From Bigelowiella natans CCMP2755 (taxonomy: Eukaryota; Cercozoa; Chlorarachniophyceae), in NCBI GenBank assembly GCA_000320545.1, contig ADNK01001514.1:1-64000 (forward strand): a stretch of 64,000 nt of DNA, written 5' to 3'. The notes beneath the pieces were generated by a model. It was not told the DNA's origin. It worked only from the letters and a program-made list of their open reading frames with translations, and did no database searches. This document shows, piece by piece, positions 1 to 13,938 of this stretch; within the stretch, counting starts at the first letter, position 1, and the number at the start of each line of letters is the position of its first letter. Position numbers and translations under genes: made by a program.

Positions 1-222
<222 letters not shown>

Positions 223-431
223 AAACATCGTTCGTGATTAGTTTTCATGCATATATATCAACGTTGTACATACTTATAATTCTCGCGAACACATTTATCC
301 AAAGATAGCTTGATATCCTTACAAGATCCAACGCTTTTGTTCATAATGCAGTAAGTGAGCTCGTTATAACTTGCGTAGCACGGCCCTAAATAGCGTAAGT
401 TTCAACACTATAAATATCGTAAAAATGATAC

Positions 432-1686
432 TCAATATAATTTAGTACCATCGATCACATTATCAATTCCATCGGCAGCAGAAGTGAATTGAACTTCATC
501 ATCTCTTTGGGAGGCAGTGGTATGAGCTGAGTACTGCTTCCACCGAATCCAGTCCTCAATAGCAACTCTGATTGCAGCCTTTCTGGAGGACGTCGAAGTT
601 AACGCGTCCATCTTCCGGAACAACCAAGGCTTATCACCATTGATCATGGCATCATTTTCGCTCTATTTGAAAATCAACATCAATCTACTTCAGATTATTT
701 GCGCAAATTGGTACTGTAGTAAGTTCTAGTACACAACATAGGATGTTGCAATTGAGCTGGGAACTGTGGAATGTAACTATCTTCATATCAGAGACAATTG
801 AGGGGACTGTTACGAAAATCTCCACAAATGCAAGAGAATTTGATTTATCGTACGATTTTTCTGGGATACTCTTGAGTGTACCTTGTTGTCTGCAAACGCA
901 AAGGAGGCGTGCGTTGACCCCATTGCCACTGGAGAAAAGTGATAGATACTGCCAAGCAGAAGCCCTACAATCTCACGTTCACAGCATCACTATTTCTCGC
1001 TTAACTGCCCATTTCTTCGTCAATAATACACGTTTTAAACATTACGACCTACTTTTTTAATTGTCTTATTAAATATATTACATATAAAATTATATTCATG
1101 ATAAATATTTGATAACAGATAGGCTTACTTTGGCCAAACAAAGAAATCGCCGATTCCACAAAAAAGCCTGCGTAAATTCATCCTTTTCAGGATTTGGCTC
1201 TTCTATGTGGATCTGAAAATCAACCATCACCTGTCCAGCCGATAAATATTTATGAAGCTACCATTGGCAATTTAATTCCTCGCATTAAGGACCCCCAAGA
1301 GTCTCTCGAGACAATTCCATGAGATGAAATTCCCAAGAATAACAAGGGGATTTGTCCAGATTTCTGAATAGAAAGTTCTGTTCATGCTGAAAGCAAACCG
1401 AACGAAGAATTTGCGAGTAGACTGTTTTGGGGTTTTCATGGATAAGATTGGAAGTCGTTGAAGATAAATGGAGAGGATTTAGGACTCATATTTCCGACAT
1501 AAAAGAAAGAAAGGAACACACACAACTCATTACACGCTTTCTCCCCCACCCCATAGCGTCTACCTTTTGGAGACAAAAGTTATAACACCAAAAGTTTCGA
1601 GCACACAATATGGGAAACTCCGTGGGTACTCTTGGCTGGGTGATTAGGAACTGGCGGATAGGTAAATAGGCATCTGAAGTGGTGAT
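432..1686 (-). CDS. Unidentified multi-exon gene, 3' part
   Basis: I do not recognise this protein. Four minus-strand exons look real. Exons 1686-1564 (41 codons, starts ITTSDAYLPIRQF), 1421-1293 (43 codons, STRKFFVRF) and 1230-1129 (34 codons, VMVDFQIHIEEP) are bounded by AG/GT and join in phase 0. A fourth, 661-432, reads SENDAMINGDKPWLF and stops at 432 after NVIDGTKLY. A further exon near 950-885 (HFSPVAMGST ... FADNK) joins the last exon in phase, but its acceptor is unclear, so a small exon may be missing. The 5' end is not found and could lie under the plus-strand exons after 1980. The text is rich in aromatic residues (FWCYNFC, WNRRFLCL). No domain is assigned. Confidence 0.45.
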
Positions 1687-1987
1687 CTGCAGTGATGGTG
1701 TCATCAAATAATTTTTGTTTGTTTAATCTTTTAGATGTTGGAGGGGAAACACACTGGATACAGGTTTCCAAGATCACCACCATTTAAAAAACAAAGCATC
1801 CATACTTCGATGGGATTTCCACTTTCGACGTCTCTGTATGAGATTCAGAGATCTTTCTGGAAATAAGATCATCTATGTGTGCAGAATGTTATGAAAACAT
1901 CTCAACTCATTGAAGTAGTGCAGCTGGAGAATGATACGATGAGATCATCCAATATTCATGTTCTAATTCCATCCAAATTTTGATTAT

Positions 1988-2591
1988 TCCAGCTTCGGCA
2001 TTACACCCCAACCGCAAGCTTCGAACTGTTCCTTGACGGTAAGTAGTTAAGAGTCTAATTGAAGTACTTCAGCACAAGTATTGGGCGATTGTATGAAAAC
2101 ACTATATTTTCTTTGGTTAATAGCAGTGACGAGGACAAAAATGTAAATTCCCTTTTCACTCAGGTGAAGAGGTGGCGTCTGAAAGGAAAGTAACCAAAAT
2201 GGAGCCCATTTCATTTTCGGTAACATTACAAAAAAAAAACTCGATGGTATCAACGCCTGCCAAGCCTAATTTTTGGATGTGATGTAGATTGGAGGAGCTG
2301 ATGGGAAGGTGACACCTTCCTTGGCGACGTACTCACAAATTACCAAGGTTGATATATCCTCCGACAATTTACACCGTTACACCCCCGAAACACTCTATTT
2401 TCTCTGTTATCTTTTCTTAAGGGATTCACGTACAAGTGCACATTTGACGGCCAGGTTATTTCACATCAGATGCATATTAACTTCAATGTAATTAATTTGG
2501 GATGCTAACGGTCTTTGTTCTTGGTGCTTTAGAAAATTCCTGAGCTTGTATTCGATACTCAACAACCCGAATCTCTGTGCGAGCATATTAA
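1988..2591 (+). other. Possible extra plus-strand exons upstream of the PX gene
   Basis: Three short segments have good splice borders on the plus strand: about 1988-2039 (acceptor attccag, donor gtaagt), about 2291-2311 (IGGADGK) and about 2532-2591 (KIPELVFDTQQPESL). The last two join in phase 0. I could not connect them to the PX exon at 2820 without a phase conflict, so they may belong to a longer 5' part of that gene or be unrelated. Confidence 0.25.
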
Positions 2592-2819
2592 GGTAACGCA
2601 ACGTTAGCATTGTGAGATTGAGGATGGGTTTATGATTATAATAGTATTATCATTGATGATAATGATTGTGGTGGTTTGGTGATAACGATTATGATATCGA
2701 TGGTGGTGGCAGTGAAGTGGCTTATTGCAGCCGAAGTAAAACTGTATTTCATTAGGCACGGCTGCTCCCTTGCGCTATGATCAGAAAATCTGGCGAATCC
2801 AAGGTTTATATTTGCACAA

Positions 2820-3611
2820 ATGATAACTGTAGTTCCTCACATGTTTACGGAAACGGTTGAGGTGGGTGCTACGTTAAATGTAGACAAAAGGGACGGAGGA
2901 GGGGTAGGGGAGGGAGGGGGAGAGAGAGAGGGGGGGGGCAAATGTAAACACAGAAAAATTCAGGGTAATACACGGGACCCAGGGCTTATCGCGTATATTT
3001 GTCTTAGATCGTTTATTACAAAGTGGAAGTGACGAATGGAGATCCTCTACAGAAAGAGACTTACGTCCTCAAGAAAAGATTCAGCGATTTCGAAGTAGGG
3101 ACTACTTATACTTATAATCTCTGCATGCGAGAACTGTTTTTTTGAAAAATAACATATGTGTTGTTGTTTGTTGTTAAATAAACTTATTCCCAGAAATTAG
3201 ACCACCTTGTACGAAGTTCGTTTAGTGGACACCAACTCATGGTACTTTTAGTTGCTGCAAATAGATGTCGTTAACAGTATTTCCTCAATGAAATAATAAG
3301 AACGAAACTCTGGATGTATATGTTGCATGCCTGATGATGTGCTCAGACCGGTGTTAGATGTATAGATCACTGAATTCAATTTTGCAGAGCAATCTCCCTC
3401 CAAAACCATCAAAGTCTGTCAAGTTATGGACTGATCACCTAGAGAAAAGCTTCGTGCAACAAAGGTTTCTTCCGCTCCCTCCCTCCTCCCTCCTTCCTCA
3501 GCCATTGCATATTCTTGGTATATTTTAGGCGAGGGGAATTGAATAGATATCTAACGAAGCTATTTAATGTGAAAAAGGTAATAGAATAAACCAAAATCCA
3601 TCAATATAAAC

Positions 3612-3674
<63 letters not shown>

Positions 3675-3890
3675 ACGTATCTGGATATATAGTATCTATC
3701 CCTTGAGGAAGGAAGAGACAGCGCCATTCTAAGATTCCATTGCATAATATTTATTTTTCTATCCCAGGTTTGCGCGAATCCGGACTTCGCTAATTTCTTC
3801 AGAAAACCAACAGAAGAGGACAAGTTCCACGTGGACGAGGAGACGGATGAACCTGATAGCTCGAAGAAGGAAGCTGCCAAAATTGATTGA
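2820..3890 (+). CDS. Small PX (phox homology) domain protein
   Basis: Phosphoinositide-binding PX domain protein, expected on endosomal membranes. Six exons (2820-2861, 3008-3094, 3194-3241, 3388-3464, 3529-3577, 3768-3890) close in phase to a 141-residue protein. The PX hallmarks are in order: YYKVEVTN, the basic YVLKKRFSDFEKL stretch, the proline-rich loop NLPPKPSKS, and the helix RGELNRYLTKLF. The tail is acidic (DEETDEPDSS). It looks like a PX domain standing almost alone, without the BAR region of classical sorting nexins. The start at 2820 is the first ATG in frame, but the frame is open upstream to an AG at 2782, so an additional 5' exon is possible. The last intron contains a TA/GT microsatellite. 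Confidence 0.8.
3613..3674. repeat. (TA)n(GT)n microsatellite inside the last PX intron
   Basis: A run of TA followed by GT within intron 3578-3767. It contributes no coding sequence. Confidence 0.95.
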
Positions 3891-4370
3891 CTTTCACCCT
3901 AATGTTCAATCCAGGGTTTGCTTGCTGTATTGCTACAGCTATATCTGTTGAACCCGTGTATGATGTCATGAAGTTACTTGATAATTCCACAAAATTTCTG
4001 TTTGCAATAAGCTAAGAACGTCATTAACTAGCCCGGTATGCATATTTAGGCACTGCACATGTCCCATTTGTTTTTGAAATGCCATATTTGTGTTTAAATT
4101 AATGTACATATATTATATATGTACTTAGCTATACATTGTGTAATACACTATCGACGCATGTACCGTCCTAGACTAGTAGAGTCACCAGGCCTGCGCTGCA
4201 TCTACTCGGTATTGCTAGATTAGTGCCAGCAGACACAGACTGCGCATGGCCGTGCGGCAACGTGCTGTCCTAAGACACATTCCGTGTTTTTTAGCTAGTG
4301 CGTGCTGCCTGCTCATGTGACTCACCATGTATAGCATCGTTGCGGCCACACACCCCCTGTAGAGCCTAGC

Positions 4371-4395
4371 TAAGATGATAGACATGCAATACACA

Positions 4396-4435
<40 letters not shown>

Positions 4436-4459
4436 GTGTATTGCTGTGTCTATTATTAA
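4371..4459. repeat. Imperfect palindrome with TA-repeat core
   Basis: The left arm at 4371-4394 (taagatgatagacatgcaat, then acac) is nearly the reverse complement of the right arm at 4436-4458 (gtgtattg, then ctgtgtctattatta). A TA run separates them. A shorter relative with almost no loop lies at 4776-4812. The pair resembles a tiny foldback or MITE-like repeat. Confidence 0.6.
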
Positions 4460-4775
4460 GAGTAGCTACTTCTGGCCCTCGAGCAATACTGCTAGAATGC
4501 TAGAATGATCGAAGCGAGCCAATGTAGACGACTCACGCTATTGAACATTCTAGATATGTTCTCGCGAATATAATTATGATGGAAACAATGCACTGACGCA
4601 TCACAGCTATGCGATGCATGAGAGAGCCTAGACATTGCCAATATAACTAACTTGGAACATGTTTAGAAATCGATCTAGCCATACAGGCGTATCATCGCAG
4701 CGGCTCAGGAGAAAGCACACGCCAAGTCTACACACCCATGCTTGCTTGTAGGGCGAATAGCAAGCTATGAGCACC

Positions 4776-4812
4776 TAAGATGATAGACATCATATTGCTG
4801 TGTCTATTATTA
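4776..4812. repeat. Second, loop-less copy of the 4371 palindrome
   Basis: It starts with taagatgatagacat and ends with tgctgtgtctattatta, matching the outer arms of the 4371-4459 element but lacking its TA core. Related words (tgtctatcat) recur near 27925 and 51020. Confidence 0.55.
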
Positions 4813-5379
4813 AGTGTATTCGTCCTCAAGCATGTCCTCAACTTTGATACTCCTTCGAGGTCTGTTGCCATTATCGCTACGGTCTATTCCGTGCTCATTT
4901 CTCCCTGTTTACATTAATAACAGAACTGTTTATCAACAGGTACACATCTGAGATCATGTCTCTCCAACTCCTATGACAAAATAAGAACGAACGTACGATA
5001 CTTGACGCATCTATATATGCACAGATTTATGCTTGAGAAAGCCCCACCTTGTTTATGCTCGCCTCCCTTACTGCGGCTTTTGTTTTCACTCGCCCGGAGC
5101 TCCCCGGCACCTACTACTTCTGGTTTTTCGCATCGGTTGTTGATTCGGTTCTTCTCTTCATTTTTACCTACTAGAGTCTTCTTCTTTTGTGCCTTGTCTC
5201 CATTCTCCCCGCTCCCATCCCCTCCTACTCCATGGTTGGCCTTTCCTTTGACCCTTCGGCGGAACGCAACTCGACGCCTAAGTAGCCACAAGGGTATCCC
5301 TGCGACCGTAAATGGAACGAGGAGGGAGAGGAGGAAAAGACGAGGAAGAAGGAAAAGAGTTAGGATACGTCTGCATCAG

Positions 5380-5425
<46 letters not shown>

Positions 5426-5983
5426 TCACGAGTACTGATGTGCAACAGCTTTACCTTTCATATTATTGTATGAACATTTCACATCCGTGAGTCTGTTACA
5501 GGCTTCGAGGGTCCCGGGAAGCTCATGAAGTCTGTTAAAGCTACGACAGGGAGCGAGAAGGGGGAGTCGTTACAGAAGAGAGAAGGAGGTAAGGCTGACT
5601 AAGGTCGAGAAAGAGGCACGGTGAAAAAGAATAGGGAAATGAGGAGGCAGGGGAGAAGGAGAAAATGGGTAACGAGCGACTAAGATCGTCTTCTAATATT
5701 TGTAATATCTAAGCGTCTCACCACGGTCACCCTAATCATATTCTTGATAAAAGACAAACACGGGAGAAACACTACCTCACATCTAGATACTCTAGATTCT
5801 GCAGCTTGCCAAGATCTTGGCTGGAAGGAGGAGGAGGGGGGGGAGGGGGGGGGAGAACATGAGCTCTTAGTCATAATCATCACTTCATCAGCGGCCAAAT
5901 TCAAGACGGATAATTCCTCTGGCTCTATTACAGTAACTGCTGTTAAATATAAAGACACGTTTCGCATGAAGATCGATCCGTAC

Positions 5984-6332
5984 TCGAGTGCTGTCAGCCT
6001 GTTTGCTTTCAACTTCAATATCTGCCAAAAGATGGATGTATGCTCAATTCTACATGGCCGTGGTAATGATTAGTGCCACTGGCAAACCATATATCAGACA
6101 TATCCTGCGATATGCCAGAGAGTTACCCGTAACGAATGCAGATTCACGATCTCTGTTTACGGGTAGATATATCAGCATGCAGTAAAAAGCAAACAAAGTG
6201 AAGCTAGGAGTTGGGCAAAATTGTGGCTAGTATAAGTAATGCTCGAGCAGGTGTTTTAAGAGCGCCATAATGATTAAGGATAGTAATGCTTTTGTTAATG
6301 TTGTTTCCGTATTCTATTCCCTATTCTCTCTC

Positions 6333-6401
<69 letters not shown>

Positions 6402-6525
6402 TCAATTTTCTAAATGGTCCCATAATCCCTTTCTTGATTTCTCTATCTACCGACACATTGCAACCACTAACGACAGCAACACTACAGTCACAACCTTTTG
6501 GAAGCCTAACAATTTTATTCCCTAA

Positions 6526-6594
<69 letters not shown>

Positions 6595-6998
6595 GTAATT
6601 ACATATCCAAGGATAAGAATGGACATTGTATACGTCGCAGCTGCTGTGCCTTGTTTGCCACTACCTGATAGGTCAAGATACGAAAGGTTTGATAGCGTGA
6701 TGATGGCCTGCCCGTTTAGCACCTCGAGATTGTTGTGCTGCAACTCGAGCCTTGTCAGATTCGTCAGGGAGCTCAACGAATACGCCACGCTTTCCAGACG
6801 TGTATTAGCAATATCGAGAGAAAGCTTCAAGCACATACATTTTACAAATACGATGTGATGGTGAATGATCGATCAGGAGTCGTACTAATGGCCAAGGCAC
6901 AATAAATACTTGATGCATTTGACGACAATATGCTATTACAAATATTTATTAAGAGTTAACACCTGCACAGACAGAGCCGCACGGAAAATGAGACAAGG

Positions 6999-7041
<43 letters not shown>

Positions 7042-7489
7042 CACACTCTCTCACTCACTCGCCACCTCGCATGCGTGCAAGCGATGTACTACTGAACAAA
7101 ATCGTTGTTATCGAATGTTGAAGATTGTCCATATCGTGTTCTTACGAGGCAAGACAAGCTCTTGAAGAGGAGATCCTGGCTTGAAGGCCTTTGGAAACAT
7201 CACCAAATAGGATCATCGAGAGGGCTGTGACCATTTCAAGTTTTAAATCTAAACCGAACACATTTTATCTCTTCCTAAGAGGCAATCGATCTTGTCGCGC
7301 GAGGAAAAATCTTCATTGTTTTCTACACGATTGGTAAATCACGTTTTCCGGAATAAAGGGCAAAGAGCGCCATCCCTCCCTCGCCCATGAGAAGGGAGGA
7401 GACGAGGAGGGGTAATGGAGAAGATGTAATTGCTACTGAGTGCTACTAGCAACCTGAGCTTCGCTCCAGAAAGTCCTAAATGCCTGGTT

Positions 7490-7522
<33 letters not shown>

Positions 7523-8844
7523 ATAGTTCATAGATGTATTAGTTTATAATGACGATGCCTATATAGCGTACAAGCAGGATTACAGCAAACATATCAGTCA
7601 CATTATCGGGTCGTCTGTAGTAAGTGTAAAAGATAGTAGTGTGGAACATCGAATAGTAGGACGTAGAAATCAAGTCTTTTCGCGGCCACTTAATTTAACC
7701 TTAGTGTGCTCGGGAGCAGCGATAACAATGCATTGACTGTCTTCACATTTCCTCTCAGGACCTGGAGGTAAGGGAACAAGGAGCTATCAGAGGGGAACGC
7801 AAAATGCTGCGTGTGACTATGCATAGGTGTGTGCATGTGCCAAAGGGAGAGGGATAGAGAGGGAGGGAGGGAGGGAGGGAGAGAGAGAGAGATGGAGAGA
7901 GAAAGAAGGGGATGTCAACCAGCATCGTGACTCATGTGAAAGCAAATAATACTATGACTAATACCTTTGTGCAACCGGAGAGACTTAAAGATGTCAACGA
8001 GGAGGGGGGGTGAGTTTGCAGAGGGCGATAGGAAGGAGCAGGTGGAATGGAGGAGGAAGATGGGGATGATGTATGGGCACTTGTGTTGCATTTCCTCATG
8101 CGAGATATGTGTGTGGAGATACAACGGGAACCGTCGTTACTTCCTGTAGTCTCCTCAGTTTCACCTTCATATTGCACACTTGCCTCCTCCAAATCTACTC
8201 CCCTCCTCTCCATTTCCTTCGTCTCATTCCTATTCTTTCCGCCCTCCTCGCTCTCTTTGGGCATGGATGAACATCTGCGCAATATTGCCTTAACACCTAA
8301 GTTATCGCATGTTTCGTCTTAAACTACACTGTAAGAGTATACAACCAAGCTATAACACTTGTTTCCTCATTTAATCTCCCCATCATTTTCTCCTAGAAGA
8401 ACAGCGACTGTTTCCAGACTTGTAAAATTCTTTTATCATAGCATCAGTAGTAGCGCGTGCGTAATGTGCTTGTCACAAATCACTTCCACTGTTTTACAAT
8501 AACATACAGCAGTATTTTTAAAAAAATGTTACACTCTCATCTCTGCTCTTTTCCTTCCCACATCTAAATTTATGATGATGATGATGATGGTCATGATGAT
8601 GTAAGGTATCTTCCGAAACAAACCTTCTCGTGTCACATTTTGGCAGAGGCTCAGGTGCAGCGTTTCGAGGTGCCTATGGAGATGTACACGTTCATGATCT
8701 GACCGAAGGTGATAATGCTTTTGCCATGGGCCCAGGCAGAGGAACTCATATAATTCAAAATATACAGCAATATAGGTGGTACTTGGTTTCAATTGCAGTC
8801 AAGACCCTATCGTCAACGCAACGTGCCTAATATGGATGTGGCAC

Positions 8845-8884
<40 letters not shown>

Positions 8885-9758
8885 GAATTTGTGATGAATC
8901 CAAGAGATAAAGATTGGATTCTGCTGCCTTTGCTTTTGGTGTCCTGAAATAGCGAGCTACATTACCTGGCATAACTTAAGACTACGTAATTCCGAGCAGT
9001 ATTCCAGTGCTGAAACAACATCACCATCAGAAATAAGTTTTGAAGTCGTTGGGGATATCACACAGACGCTACGGATTTCCTATTAACCTAATTGGAGTTC
9101 CTTCGAGCTCAGGGGACATCTGCCGTTTAGACTGCGCAAGAAGAGCGCAATACACGGAAGGCGTGAGAACATTAAGTCATGGTTGCCGAAGTTATGGTTA
9201 AATGAGCTGCTACCTCTTTAAATGTAATGTGGAAATATCTCGTCTCGCGAGAAACATGCGCAATATCTCCCAATTGTGCAGCCTTGCATATCTGTGAGGA
9301 GATAAAAAGGTTCTGATTATAATCTGCAGGCAATAAAATACACTTTTCCAAATTTAGCGAATTTTTTCCTCATAAAGTTATCTTGCACCGATATTTGGAT
9401 GTCATGGTCATAAAGATATCGTTGGCCGAATTCTGAGGCAAGGCTTGAATTACTACATAAGATGATCCAAATTACGTTACGACGGACGAAACGAGATGAT
9501 TAAATTCAAATTTCTTCACATTGACTGTTGATATTGGCATATTAAATGAAGCACTGACTTGTTCGAAGCTTGTGGATATTTGGAGGCTCTTCCATGGCCA
9601 ATGAATATAAGACTTTGTCTACGACCTGGGCACAATCACTGCTCAAGCCAACGGTAACATAGTATGATGAAACATAGATTTACCTGACTAACACATAGCT
9701 GCTCGAGTGATGGCATAGAGGAGGCGCCTTTGGGATCCTCCAATAATTCTTCTGCCAT
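5984..9758 (-). CDS. Leucine-rich-repeat protein, F-box/AMN1-like
   Basis: Likely substrate-receptor or scaffold LRR protein. The model starts at ATG 9758 (MAEELLEDPKG, exon 9758-9684, donor gtaaat). Later exons include ICKAAQLGDIAHVSRE near 9300-9225, LEYCSELRSLKLCQ near 9010-8970, HLETLHLSLCQNVT near 8690-8640, a typical LRR exon near 6815-6670 (LTNLTRLELQHNNLEVL, then LSNLSYLDLS) and ILKLKANRLTAL at 6021-5984. The cysteine-containing repeats (SLCQNVTREGL) resemble F-box/LRR proteins of the AMN1 type. The N-terminal F-box itself was not confirmed. Introns hold many dinucleotide repeats. The exon chain is incomplete and the 3' end may extend below 5984. Confidence 0.5.
6336..6590. repeat. 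CA/TA and CA/GA microsatellites
   Basis: CA then TA at 6336-6397, and CA then GA at 6525-6590, with unique sequence between them. Both lie in presumed introns of the LRR gene. A CT run at 7003-7039 and a TTG run at 7493-7520 follow. Confidence 0.9.
8850..8883. repeat. (TG)n microsatellite
   Basis: Pure TG run within the LRR gene. Confidence 0.95.
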
Positions 9759-10837
9759 TGGTACTCGGTGGTCCGCCCTCCCCTTTATGCAGTTGTGCAC
9801 GTGCCAATGATGAGTGAACATACTTCTGACAAACACTTCTCCCAGAAATAATATCGGTCAGAAAAACAATAAAAAAAACAGTGCCATTTCGGTGTTGCGA
9901 CGAACAATTAAGGCAGATGCGTTTCTTTTACCTAAACTCAGCCAGCTGGCGACTCGCCAAACGACGCATCCGCTCTGGTGCTGCTCCTTTCCGTTTCTCG
10001 AAATAGTATGTGAAACATGACATTGCGACATCATTCAGATGAAAATTTAAGGTCAAATTTCCCACAAATTTCAATCTGCCGACAAATTTAAAGGATCAGG
10101 ACCACACGAAACCTCACCTCATCAGCAACCATGTTCTAGCATGTGTGTACTCGTTCAAAAATCGAATGAAATTTTCGACAAAAACCGTAATGAGAGTGCG
10201 TTTCTACACAAAATGGATCGGATGCCTTCCGCATCCACAAACCACTAGTACAGGATAAAAATAACACAGGAAAAGGGTAGAATTTCATTGTCGCAAGAAA
10301 ATAATGTGTCCTTTTTCTTTGCAGTTTTGCTCGGGGAGGAGAGGGATTGAGCAGCCCAAACCTGGTATTTTCAAAATAGATGCGTAACAAAATTTCTTAT
10401 TAAATTCGAATGAATTCCTTGCATTTTAACCCATTTGGGTTAACATGCCATGTCGCAAAGGAAAACCTTTCACAGATCATTCTTCCGTAAATCCCATATC
10501 TCGGGATCATCTGCTTTAAAATGGTTGATTAACTTGCAGCTAACTTCCGAGACCAGGAAAGATAGGTGGATGAACCTCGGAATATTTTTCGCGGAAAAAT
10601 AACTAATGATTCACCCCCAAATTGCGCATTTATGTCACGTCGTCATTAAAAAATCCACTGGAATACTTGGGATTCCTTAATTTTTCGACTGTTTGATTGC
10701 TTACCAAGAGAGAGCCGAGGAGTCCCAGTGTCTTTCACATCTACGAGAGAAGGTTCCTCCATCCCCTACCAAACCTATCAGCAAATAATAGAGCCCCGGA
10801 CCACCTTTCGGACCCAGCCGTATCATTACCCTTCAAT
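9759..10837. other. Spacer between divergent LRR (-) and zinc-finger (+) genes
   Basis: It sits between the two presumed start codons, so it should hold both promoters. I saw no confident coding exon, although the plus-strand frame is open from 10697 and an upstream exon of the zinc-finger gene could splice into it. Confidence 0.4.
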
Positions 10838-12171
10838 ATGTACGGCTGGGAAGCGAATGAGGAGCCTGAAGGGCAGCATTGGAATTGTACTCCGAGACAG
10901 GAAGAAGAGAAGCCAAGTAGAGGCTTTCTTTCCGCTTTCTCAACTCCTACTTCCCTAACCCCGGAACTGCCTCCTAGCCAATTATCCACATCTTCTGATC
11001 GATTCGGGCGAACTAATGCCCTTGAGGGTGCTGCCGCCATTCTCTTATCCTTGAATGTTGCTTCCGATGATCCTCCTCGGGGCGATAGAATGCAGCCGCT
11101 GAATCTGTCTGAATCTTCCGGAACTATCGAAAAAGAAAGAGTGTCGCATGGAAAAGTAGGAAAATCCTAAACAAATATGCCGATTATGATCCTTCATGGT
11201 GGTCGTGTCGGTTGCAATAGCAAGCGTTGTCCAAAAAACTTCTCATTCAATGGAACTTCCGATTTTGGAATCGGCTTTCCTCCGAATAGATATCAAACTA
11301 CATCACAAATTAAAGATTAAATCTAACAGCGAATATTTTTTCAGGCCTCATCAACAAATCGAGTGTCTATGGTACCCTTGAATCGCAGAAAGTTTGCATC
11401 ATTCTGGATGGTTGATCCAAAGAGTGGAAGAGGAGAAGCGGAGGAGATTTCATCAAAGCGTCATCGGTACGAAGATCGTCAACTGAGCAAGGCAATGCAG
11501 CGAAGTAGCGGCGACGGCAGCGACAATATTCTTCTGGCAGCAACCAATCAAAATGCAGTCCCTCCTTCTGCTTCGAACATACTGGGGTCAAAGAAACGTC
11601 TTAGTCAGCAGCTACTGCGACCAGTTTTCTGCAGGATTTGTTCCGCTCCTTTTGCGAGTGAAAGTGCAATGTTCGGGCACATGCGGCATTGTAAATCTGT
11701 GAGAGGTGTAGCTGCTGACCAGATTGATAAGATAGAGTCAATCAGCTCTTCTTCGAAGTCCATTAAACAAGGAGAACAAACCGGTCAACAGCAGGCAGTG
11801 GTAGAGGGGGATGGACGCGTGCATGTGAGCATTTATGGACGGAATCTTCGAAGACGTAAGCGAAAAGACTTATTGCGGTAAGGATTAAATAACGAGACTT
11901 AACGGTGATGATGATAGCCAATACACGAGAGGTTTTCTTTCTAGGAATTTGATCATCAAGTTCGAAGATGCTGTTGTATGCGAAAGGAAGATTCGTACGA
12001 ATACCCAAAAACGGTAGAATCATTTATTTTTCTGGGATTTCTTCCGCATTTCTTCTGTTTCCTCTAGTCTTACTTGGAAGATAACTTGTCTTTACTTGTT
12101 CTTCTACCCAGCAGAAGATCATCTCGAGGAGGACGATTTCAAGTGCGAGAAGACTCCTCGTCTGACGGAAG

Positions 12172-12209
<38 letters not shown>

Positions 12210-13553
12210 TCTCACAGAAGTATTTCTCCATCACCTGTATGCCCGATATTGTCACAATAAAATCAGATTTTCGTCGTCGTCTTCGTTTAAGACATTTGAG
12301 AAGTTTGCTGCTCGATCTGCAGTAAGCTATGGATGCAGGTGAAAACCATTGTTAATGTATTTATCGTTGGCACACCTTTTAAGCAACATGTTCTCTCTTC
12401 GGATGGACCTACTATTCTATTTTTTAAGGCATTGTGGGAAGAGTTTCATGTCGAAATACGCTCTCTCTGGCCACTACCGTCATTGCATGAAAAGAAAGGT
12501 AATGCAAATATGGTGATGATCGTTCTTTCTTATTTGTATTGTTATTCTAACTAGGCTGTACCGAAGTACCCTACCCAAGTATCAATGAGGAGGAATATGG
12601 TGATGATGATGATGTTGATGATGATGATGATAATGATAAGTGGTGGTTGATACCTACGACATCGATTGTCAGTAATGGAAGTAGTATCAGTAGTAGTAGC
12701 AGCAGCAGCAGCAGCAGTAGCAGTAATGGTATTGCAAGTGTTTGCCGTTATAAATATCCTAGACACATCTATATTGCAAGTATTTAGGTGAGCACATCAC
12801 CGAAGTGTACTCATTTAAACTTATTTCCCCTTCATTGTTGAGGCTAAACGTCACCTTCTTTGTGTTGTTTCATCATCTATCTATAATGTCCCACACCTTT
12901 TCCATTCGCTTGCAGATTACGACAATTTCCAACAAGAAGGTGAAGAAGAAGGTGAAGAAGAAGAAGAAGAAGAAGGAGAAGAAGAAGGAGAGACCAAGAG
13001 AGGAATAACAATGGTGATCCCCTGTAGGATGAATTCGCCGAAGAGTAGGAGAATATAGCGTTAGTTTTAAAGTTAATATAATTATTATACCTTCATTCTC
13101 TCTGATATGCCGTGTGCGTTGGTCGTGGTCGTCTATGTAGGCGAGCGGTCAGTGGTTGTCATCCTCAGATCCAACGGCACACCGTCGTTTCGCATCGCCA
13201 TTGTCACAACCCTTGTCTGAGCAAGGAGGAAAGAGCCGTAGTAGTACCGATGTCAGACCGACAATAGCCTCTGACGTAACGAATCACTACCCATCAGAAA
13301 GTCGTCAGCAGCAACACCAGCATCAGCCTAAAGGCAAAGAATATGGCGAGGATAACACTACATTTGAACAGGGGGAGGAGGATGAGGGGCAGCAGCAGCA
13401 GGAGGAGCGTCGTCTACTGCTAGACGGGGAGGAGCGTTATCCTATTGTGCAGCAGTTAGGATTCTCTGATGCCAACGTGTGCGTCATTCACAGGGTAGGT
13501 AGCTAGGTAGGTAGCAGTAGGAGCGTCCTTTGTGCGTGGGTAATAGATCGATA

Positions 13554-13584
<31 letters not shown>

Positions 13585-13898
13585 GTACTCTCTTCTATCT
13601 TCTACTGAGTTATTTTCTCTGTTTCTCCCAGTGTGGTTGCTATTTTAGCTGCAGCAGTATTCCTCTCTGTACTCCCCAGTTTGCTTTCATTCGTCTCCTA
13701 CCTCCTCGTATGCTGATATTGTTGGTGTTGATCACACATACCTACTGTCACGTTATTCAGAATCGGTTTCTCGTACTGCAAGCTAGCCGTGGACCCAGTG
13801 GAGAACCACCAAACCGAAACGTTCCATACCGCATTGCTAAAGCTATGGGTAGTAGTAGTAGCAGTAGTAGTAGTAGTAGTAGTAGTAACAATAACATA

Positions 13899-13938
<40 letters not shown>

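Larger units (their letters stand above)
3891..5983. other. Intergenic, CTAG-rich, with TA repeat and low-complexity tracts
   Basis: About 4180-4830 is enriched in CTAG, GCTAG and GCATGC words and carries two related palindromic repeats (separate entry). 5384-5421 is a TA microsatellite. A lysine/arginine-rich frame is open on the minus strand at about 5290-4971. It could be the tail of the LRR gene, but no splice link was established. 5824-5854 is a G-rich tract. Confidence 0.5.

Noticed and set aside
2741-2780. Reading KLYFIRHGCSLA, resembling a histidine phosphatase signature
   Set aside because: Only a dozen residues before a stop, no donor and no second phosphatase motif nearby; the PX gene starts just downstream on the same strand.
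12550-12787. Long plus-strand frame with Asp run and Ser run
   Set aside because: Open only because GAT and AGC repeats lack stops in that frame. The phase from the zinc-finger exon does not lead into it, so only part of it is used in the model.
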